A DNA stretch of 64,000 bases from Mercenaria mercenaria (lineage: Eukaryota > Mollusca > Bivalvia > Venerida > Veneridae). Made by a program: the position numbers and the translations under genes. The notes under the pieces are model-generated. The model was given only the letters and a program-made list of their open reading frames with translations. It was not told where the DNA came from and did not search any database. Below are positions 56,229 to 64,000 of the stretch, in pieces; positions within the stretch are counted from its first letter, which is position 1; each line of letters opens with the position of its first letter. The stretch lies in the NCBI RefSeq assembly GCF_021730395.1, contig NW_026463110.1, forward strand, positions 1-64,000, written 5' to 3'.

Positions 56229-57740
56229 AATGACAATACTTCATTCACTTGTTATACCAGAATCATACCGTGTTAAGTAAACATCGATGTGGTCCTGTCT
56301 GATGATATATTTAATATCTAGTTATTTTTTGCCTCTTGGTCTCAATGTCGGTACAAATTTGCATCACATTATGTGTCTCGGTTTACGATTCGTTGGGTTT
56401 AAAGTAGTTCAACACGTGGCGTTATTATTACCTGGTACGGAAACGTCGGGGGAAATACCCGGAGTCACAAGTTTGGATCAAATGTTTTAAAAAGCTCAGA
56501 AAGGTCAACATTCCCGATTTATATTGCATGAAGACACGAAATCTTCTACTGCTCATTATCTTAGTAATGTGCGGATTATATTCATGTTTGGTATTTTAGA
56601 TTTATTTTATGATACAAGTAATTCTTTTTTTTTATATATATCACGAGTTTATTTACAAATATCATTAATTTATAGTTCATTAATTTTTTCAATCTGGTTT
56701 TTTTCTTTATGTGACACAGACCATTCCTTTACTAGTTATGTAAAAAGCGGAATGAGCGTTATCAAATAAATGTCTATGAAACATGTATCCCGTAAATGTT
56801 TACAAGAAACAGAAAAAAGACACCTCATGCGATTTAAATAAGGTATTCATAAAATGCAAATTGTCTTCTGACCAATTCGGATCTTCACATCCTCAAATCA
56901 CTGCTTCGTTTAAGTTAGAAAAATACAAATGCACATCAGACCTTAACCAAGATTTTGTTTCATAAAAGTTCATCATTTAATAGTGCAGTAAGACAAATGA
57001 AGCAAACAATCATAGCAATTTAATGTTTCATCTAGTGTTTCGCAGTCAAATTTTAGTGTCATAGTAATGGTTTTAGGTCAGTGGTTGCTCCATAACACCT
57101 ATTTCATAATACAAATTTCAACCACATACGTTATTTGATAATACATGTACTATGGTATTAATTTATTCACCCATTAAATTGTGACTTTACTGATTTTTTT
57201 ATCTGGTAAATTGTTGTTTCTTAGCTTTTTATTTTATTTTTGCCCTAGTCAAACGGCAGTCGAGACAAAAAAAATTTACTCTCTTGCTCTTCGATTACTC
57301 CTGTTTTCCCATAAAAACAAATATATTATTTTTAGCCAGCCATTATTTTTAAATCCGATGAACAACTTTTTAATTCTTTTGGCATTAGAAATTAAATCAA
57401 TAGATATGCACAAATGTCTTTAAGGGTATTATTGATTTCTGCACTGAGCTATCTTAATAATATATAACTTCATACTCACAAGTTCCGTATTACCTGAAAC
57501 GTTGTTATTATAGAATTCCGTCATACGAGTGAATTCCATTGTTATTTGAATTAATGGATTATTCAGTATTTTTCCATTACAAGAAATATATTAGTACACT
57601 TTCTTTTGTCATTTACATTTCGTTGTTTTTCTTTTAGAAGCTTCTGTAATTTACTACTTTATTTCTCTAATTATTTTTTAATTAAGAGCAATATAATGAT
57701 AAACACTTTGACTGAATACTAACCGATTCCTGTTTTAACA
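56229..57740. repeat. Block A copy 3 in unassigned AT-rich sequence
   Basis: At about 56690-56830, TTCTTTATGTGACACAGACC, ATTCCTTTACTAG, AAAAAGCGGAATGAGCGTTA and GACACCTCATGCGATT recall block A but are strongly diverged. The frames at 56287, 56524, 56783 and 57181 have no recognisable domain. Confidence 0.5.
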
Positions 57741-57742
57741 AG

Positions 57743-57937
57743 TTGTATGGTAGCTCGAGTATTCGAAGGAAAAGGAGAAATTTTGTATTCACTACTGCGT
57801 CGGTGCCGCCATTGCTTTCAGGTTTAAGTTCAATCGCAAGGTTGTCAATTACAAAGTATATTTTCTTAACGACTTCCTATATTATCAGCAAACCTCGCCT
57901 ACGGATTGGTCTCTGTAACGTGCATGCAGTTAGGTAA
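57743..57937 (+). pseudogene. Possible LINE fragment (region before an endonuclease domain)
   Basis: The 64-codon frame is basic and ends with PRLRIGLCNVHAVR, which resembles the LxxxNxRSxRNK opening of the apurinic-type endonuclease of non-LTR retrotransposons. The frame closes there and nothing similar can be followed downstream. Upstream, FVFTTASVPPLLSGLSSIAR is not recognised. If the reading is right, this is a short, old LINE remnant; chance similarity is quite possible. Confidence 0.28.
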
Positions 57938-60900
57938 CAAAATGATAAGCTCGTTATCTTGATAGAGTTGGTTAATGTTTCATGGCACAGTTTCCATTTT
58001 CACTGTTTCTTCCAAAATACTAGCCATACCAATATCTTAAACATGAGGATTAGTCTGAGTGTGTGTGGGTTAAGGAAGCCTAATGGTAAAGGTAATTTGG
58101 AACAAATCACCATCCAACATTTTTTCCTGTTGTATAATTTTCTAATGTTACTTCATCTCGTTTCTTAGCTATATAGTATGCCCGTTATATCCAATATGAT
58201 AAACAATAACTCTTTCACTCTGTGGAGTATGCATTTAAGTTTTGAAATGATATTTTTCAAGCTCCATAATGCAAATACCAAATGTTTTGTTTGCACATAA
58301 ATATTTTACATGTACATACTTTTGTATAACTTTTAGAGTGTAATGTCATTATAATCGTCGTATATTTAGATTTATAGTTCTTTAAATTTTCAACGATTCA
58401 AGATCTAAATATGCAATGCATGTAACTCTTTAATGAGTTCTAGTTACGCTTTCCTTTCAAATTAAGTAACGTAGTTTTGGTACATGCTCACTGTGCTTCT
58501 AAACACCACATCAATTAAGCTTGTTTGTCCACTGAGACACATACTGACATTATGGAATATTCTAATGAAACCTCGAGGTACCTAAATTATGTTTTAAATA
58601 TTGACAGCCTAAATTTTTCAGAAATGGTAAAACACATATATGCAAAAGAATACTAATACCTCAGACTTACAGACGTCATTTTTTGGACTTCCATTTAACA
58701 TTCATGAATAGTAATTTAGACACTAAAATATATGATTAAAGAGCAAAAATATATGACAATTTGAACTTTGAAATTGTACACCCACAATTTGATTGAGATG
58801 TCGCTCCAACGACATCTTATGTTGTCTATATTTCATAAGTCTTGTTCGTTTTGCAAGAGCTTGCTCAGAATCAGAAGATTTTATGATAGAAATCTTCATA
58901 TCACCAAAAACATTATTACATCAGGGTTAAACTACGATCAGCTTTCGCTAAATTTTATCACATACCGCCCAAACACGTATAGAAATATAACAAAACCTTA
59001 AACATTTCTAAACCTTGTTCTATATAATTTACTCATACATTTTTTTGTATTTGATAGGCTTTTGCTTTCACTAGATTCAGCTGTTGCACGCAGTTACAAC
59101 CTGAAATGGTCAATGATACATTTGTAAAAAGGAAACAAAGGCGACATTTTCAGCATTCATTTGTATACAATTATTCGTTTGGTTTACCTGATAGTCTTTT
59201 ATTTATGTCATGTCACCAAGACACCTGTACTTTTAGGTGAAATCGCCTTTATAACTGGCTAACAGAAATGCAAATATTTGAATTCAAACTATTTAAAATT
59301 CTTAAGCTTAAACTAGATTATAATTAGCACATACTATATTTTATTATAGATATGTTTCAGTCTGCTTTTGTCTGTCTGTCCACCTGTTTGTCTGTCCACC
59401 TTCCAACCTGCCCAACAATATACATATTTAATCTATCTATCTGACTGAAAAAAAATTGTCTTTGTATATGATTACGATAGGCCTTACAGTGAACAAAGCT
59501 TCAAGAACTTACAACTACACTAAGAAGTTCAATATAAAACGAACAAACGAGTATCTAATGAACTTTTAAACAAAAATTATTGCTGTAAATACCAACATAT
59601 GTAAATTATTGTTTGATATGGAGGTGATGTAATTTTATACATATCGTATAAAGGTGTTTCTTGATTTCGTAACCTAGAGACCTTATTTCCTGCAATCTTT
59701 CGATTAGTTGTAAGCTTTAGCTATTGATCAGATGATATATATTTTTGTTTTCAATATACTATCATATTTAACAGAATTTAGATAAATGAAAATATCTGAA
59801 ATATGTTCATATTTAAAGTTCTTTATTCTCAAAACAAGATCATAATTTTAATTTTCGTTATTTTTTTAGGTTTAACGTATAACTTCCTTGTAACTGTTCA
59901 TAACTTAATACCGAGTGTTTTACTAAAAAACAGTCTAAAGTTAAATACAAAATTCGTTGTTTTGGTCTATTTGATACAATGAGATTTTTCGTGTAAATGT
60001 GTTTTGATTGGTTGGTTTTAAATTTTAGTAGTAAACTTAAACTTTATATTTTAAGGACGACATAGACTGTGTGATCAGAGCTTTAAACGTTCGGAATATA
60101 ACACTTTTAGAGCAAGAATATTTGGTAAGTAATAGAATATATTTCATTTTTTTTCTTTTAATATCTACTTGCTATTTGGTTTAAACATATTTTATTTCCC
60201 AATATGTACATTTCAAATGATTATTTACATACATAAATTCTGGAGAGGACTGGAAGCCAGTAGGCTTATTGCTATTTGTGGTAGTATATATTGATATTTG
60301 ATTTTGTGTTTTCTAAACAATCTTTAAACATATATAGTTACAACTAAGAAATATCAGGCAAACTCATATATATTCTCAAAATTTATTAATATTGTGGTTT
60401 TGACTAAATGTTTTCCCGTTGTTTAGTTTATCAGTGATCCTAAATATCTCATGCAAATGCATTTGTTATTCCAATGAAATGTTGGTCATTAAACACACGG
60501 TTCTCGGATTTTCGTAAGGGTGCATCTTTATATGTTCAAAGTGGTTGTAAATTCGCTTATGCTAGGAGAATTGCTCGTTTTCACCGTAGGTTTTAATCTT
60601 TTAAGAAATTGCCAGTAATACTTATGGTTATTTGAATGCATGTTTATTTGTTTATTTTCCTTTTTTTAAACTGTTTAGTAAAATGATTTATTTTCGACTT
60701 GTATTCTTTACCCGAATTCTTTCACCTTAATCTATTATCGCTAAATTGGTCGGTACGATAAGACAAATTAGCGTTATGATAACATTTTCTTTCTTTGTTG
60801 CATTTGGAACTGACCATGGTCTACCGCAAGAACGTATTGCTTTCCGAAAGCGAGACAAATGCATCGTTTTCAAACAATAAAATTTTTAACAGATCAGGCT

Positions 60901-63900
60901 AGCTTAAGTTTTTGTAGTAGATGATCATTTCAAGCAAAACTGTTAACAGACGGACAAAGAACGATCCCAGTAAGATCATCCTTAAAAAAATTGTTTGATG
61001 TGTTTTGGTCGACTTAGAATTTTATAGAGTTGAGTATGTGTGCTTGTTTTTCAATTTATCTATCTCAGTCACTCCACAGCCCAGGAAAAATTTGGGGTAC
61101 AATAGACATATATGTCAGGAGTAATTCTTATATTTTGCACAGCTTTTTTGAAAAGCTAACCCATTTTTGAAATTTAATAATTGTATTTTTATAGAATATT
61201 TGACTGCTATAGGAAAATGTTACTTTTAAAAAAAGACTTGGGCCGAGATAAATTCAAATATCTGCAGACAAACATTTTTAAAGCACCCCACTTTGACTTT
61301 AAATCTAACAAAGTGAACTGAACAAATGATAACAAATAGTTTGAAAAAAAATTCTATCTGAACAATAATTCTATGTTTAATCCGAATATTTGTAACTGTA
61401 TTCTCGTACATGTCTTAAAGTAGGGCTGGTTTCTTTACACTGTTTTGAACAATTCGCAAAACGTGCCCACTTCATCACCTAGCGGCACATCAAAGGACAC
61501 GTGAGACACTAGCTTTGACACAAAGGATCTAATGATGAACAACACCATACTTTCAGACTTTGTGAGTTTGGGACATCCGCTACATGTAATAGAGCATAAA
61601 TTCCGATCAATATCACCTTGATGCGATAAAACGGTGATAAAACCTGATTCACCGTTATCATTCCGGACCGCGTAATCGAAAAAAAGAACACTTTTTTTCG
61701 GGGATTTGTATGTACGCGTGGACGGATGAATTTTCTGGGAATCAAATTATTGATGCGGTCGTTCTAGCGAACGACTTATCAATTTGGTATGGCCTAACCA
61801 TCCAAATTTTATTCCATTAACTTGGACTCTCCCCCACCCCCACCCCGCACCTTTACACCCACTATTGTCTAAAATGTCACTATTCTAACCAGAGTTAGTC
61901 ATCCTGATTCTGACTTGCTGAGTTCCAGATTTTTTCCTTAACACACCGCTGCATGACCACGCTTGGGATTTTGATCAACCTCGCCATTCGCTAATCGTCG
62001 AGACTGTGGCGAACTTGATACCCGATGGCTAGATATCCGGTGGCATGTCTCGGAATGTGAGCTGGAGGTGTAACGTACATGTAATTTGTTTACATCGCCG
62101 CTGACACAATTGTTAGCGGTTGTATCACTTCGCGGCCTTGGGCTATATTAAGCTATAAGATGTTTTCATGCTTGCATTTGTCTGTAAATCGATCCAAGAT
62201 TGTTCCTCCATCTTTTATGATTTTAGCTCGAAACGCAAGTACAACTGCTATTTTGGCTTTGTAATCTCATACCATACTTGTATATTATTCCTTGTTTAAC
62301 ATTCCACTTCGGATTCCTTCCCCACCCCCGCCCCCATTTCGCCACTTACCATTTCCTTCTCCTTTAATAATTTTTAGCTTATATTAATATGTACTTGTTG
62401 GATGTTTGAAGCAACCCGTCTAAAATATTTTTCCAGTACAACTTCTTTTTGTTGTGGGCCTACTGTGTAAATACGTAGCTCTGAGACTGTGTTTTGGTGT
62501 TCTGTGCTTCCGAGAAATCTACTCTTACCTATTATCTTCTGTATAAGCTGACCGCGTTGGCGATTTCTGCAGGAAAATTCCTATTGATGTTATACCAGGT
62601 GCCATTAAGAAGTCTTGCCTGTGCACGTCACTAAATTTTTCAAATGATACTGAAATTGTACGTTTTCTGCATTGAACGAATCGTCTAAGTCTGTAGCCTT
62701 GTGCTATGTTCATTTGAACAACGTCAAGATAATTTTAAAGATCATGAATCACCCATGCACAGTTTCCGACCTTGAACTTCTCGAGACCTTAAAACGATTC
62801 CAGCGTCTATTCCGGGTGTCTTGGTCAATAGATTTATGTTTTTAAAACTTAAGTCTGTGTTCAAATGTTGAAAGAGTATCTTCGGTACTATTTGCCATGG
62901 CACTCAGTTACAAGAGCTGTGGTCAATTTTAGTTTAAATGGCGTCGATTTTATCCATGTTTAAATTCAACTCTGAATATATTACTAAAAGCTTGTCGTCC
63001 ACTGATAAGGATATTTGGTTATCTAAGCTTTTGTCGAAAGTCTGGCCACTAATACGATTTCAACCTTTCTTTGTGTGCGGCATTGACCAGGTAAATTTTT
63101 CACCTTGACACCTTGACCATTAAACACTTGATCGCCATTAACGCTATTGTCGTCCACATGCTTCTAAAAGTTCAAATTACAAGAACGAGGAATACTCCCT
63201 GTACTCCCTATAGCCTAGCCATGAGAGTGATCGGGCAATCAATTTCACAAAATATCCTCAAAATGTCAATTTTTTTATACAAATTTAAACCATATATGTG
63301 AAACATGCGTCCATGCTGATCACTACTGGAACCGATTAAAAAAACAAAATCAGGCAGCAATTTTTCATGTAAAAAGGCGTGTTCAGTAATCAGATTTAAA
63401 TTCAATTTGATTTAAGTTAATTATTGTTAATTTTTGCAGTTGCCAGTCATTTAAACAAGGCGCACACTCATTTTGTTTTTCAATTCCCAGGGTTTATCAA
63501 GGCTATGATTTCCGAATTATTTATTTACAAACCACATAGAATTCTGGCAATAAATTAACCAAACGTTTATATATATCCGGTTTTGTGAAGCAAGACTCAA
63601 AAGCAGTAAAATATGGCAAAATCAGACATTTTATTGCGATTACATACTTGACATTGTGTGTCTGAACTTATATCGACATATTATTACTTTCGTGGTGTTC
63701 TAACTGTGTGTTTGTTTTCATGTCGTAATAGATATTATGTATTATTACATACCTAAAATTATTCTCCATTGCGTTTTAATGGAACGCGATCGTGCAATAT
63801 TTTTCCATATTGACGTGGAAAGCTTTCATATTGGACGTGGAATGTGTTCTTAACGTTGTAATGGAAAGAATTGCGTGACGTCCAAGTCATCCACGCGCAC

Positions 63901-64000
63901 GTTGCGACAACAAGTCATTTTCGCGGAAAGTATTAATGCGCGTCAGTTTGATTTGTTTATTATATTTTCGGAGAAATTCTTTCCGTATTTTCCCTGTCTT
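57938..64000. other. Unassigned AT-rich sequence to the window end
   Basis: Six kilobases with no exon that I can support. The part from 60260 to 60720 is distantly related to 50915-51420. A CTGTCTGTCCACCTGTTTGT run near 59370 is low complexity. Minus-strand frames at 61226, 61509 and 62525 and the plus frame at 58768 have no recognisable domain. The last 240 bases (from about 63760) contain repeated short inverted words around TTCCAT/ATGGAA and GACGTGGAA, possibly the edge of a further repeat. Confidence 0.45.

Overview
The window looks like nuclear DNA of a marine bivalve mollusc. A venerid clam or relative is my guess, made from repeat style and one gene family and not from any search. It is AT-rich, gene-poor and crowded with repeats: tRNA-headed SINEs, tandem-repeat-cored elements of the kind called 'pearl' or Helitron-like in bivalves, foldback MITEs, minisatellites and two large satellite blocks. 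Only one locus reads as an intact protein-coding gene. No retrovirus, LTR element or Polinton was recognised.

Layout. 1-1108 is the end of a 145-bp tandem-repeat element that recurs inverted at 35156-36410. 1696-2154 is a short element with terminal inverted repeats. 2620-7590 and 9045-14490 are two roughly 5-kb arrays of the same 57-bp satellite in opposite orientation around a 1.45-kb unique spacer, which makes a giant imperfect palindrome. 15958-16608 holds two adjacent SINEs of different families, each with its own target-site duplication. 19480-23110 is an unrelated 28-bp satellite with a duplicated embedded module.

23692-29344 carries the main gene on the + strand. Three phase-compatible exons (613, 45 and 1637 coding nt) join into a predicted 764-residue protein: a DZIP3-like HEPN domain with an R-x4-H motif, a short linker exon, B-box 1, B-box 2, a coiled coil and a C-terminal NHL-like beta-propeller. 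It resembles a TRIM protein in which HEPN stands where the RING would be. The first intron contains an internally deleted mariner element and the second intron contains two SINE pieces.

29739-44321 is mostly transposon debris: a 235-bp foldback MITE with an AAAT duplication, a 155-bp-repeat element, a TTAA-flanked MITE hosting the inverted 145-bp-repeat element, a 42-bp minisatellite and an 842-bp foldback. A lone cysteine-rich Ly6-like exon fragment lies at 41986-42094.

45055-47419 holds four exon-like pieces that resemble a conserved invertebrate family of unknown function (DNCSGQNK and AGHTKFSP-type motifs, which I associate with DUF7869). The pieces do not stay in one frame, so this copy is probably decayed. 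49.4-57 kb contains diverged segmental duplications, one copy interrupted by a 1.7-kb element and another followed by a SINE with an 11-bp target duplication. The rest, to 64000, is AT-rich sequence in which I recognise no gene.
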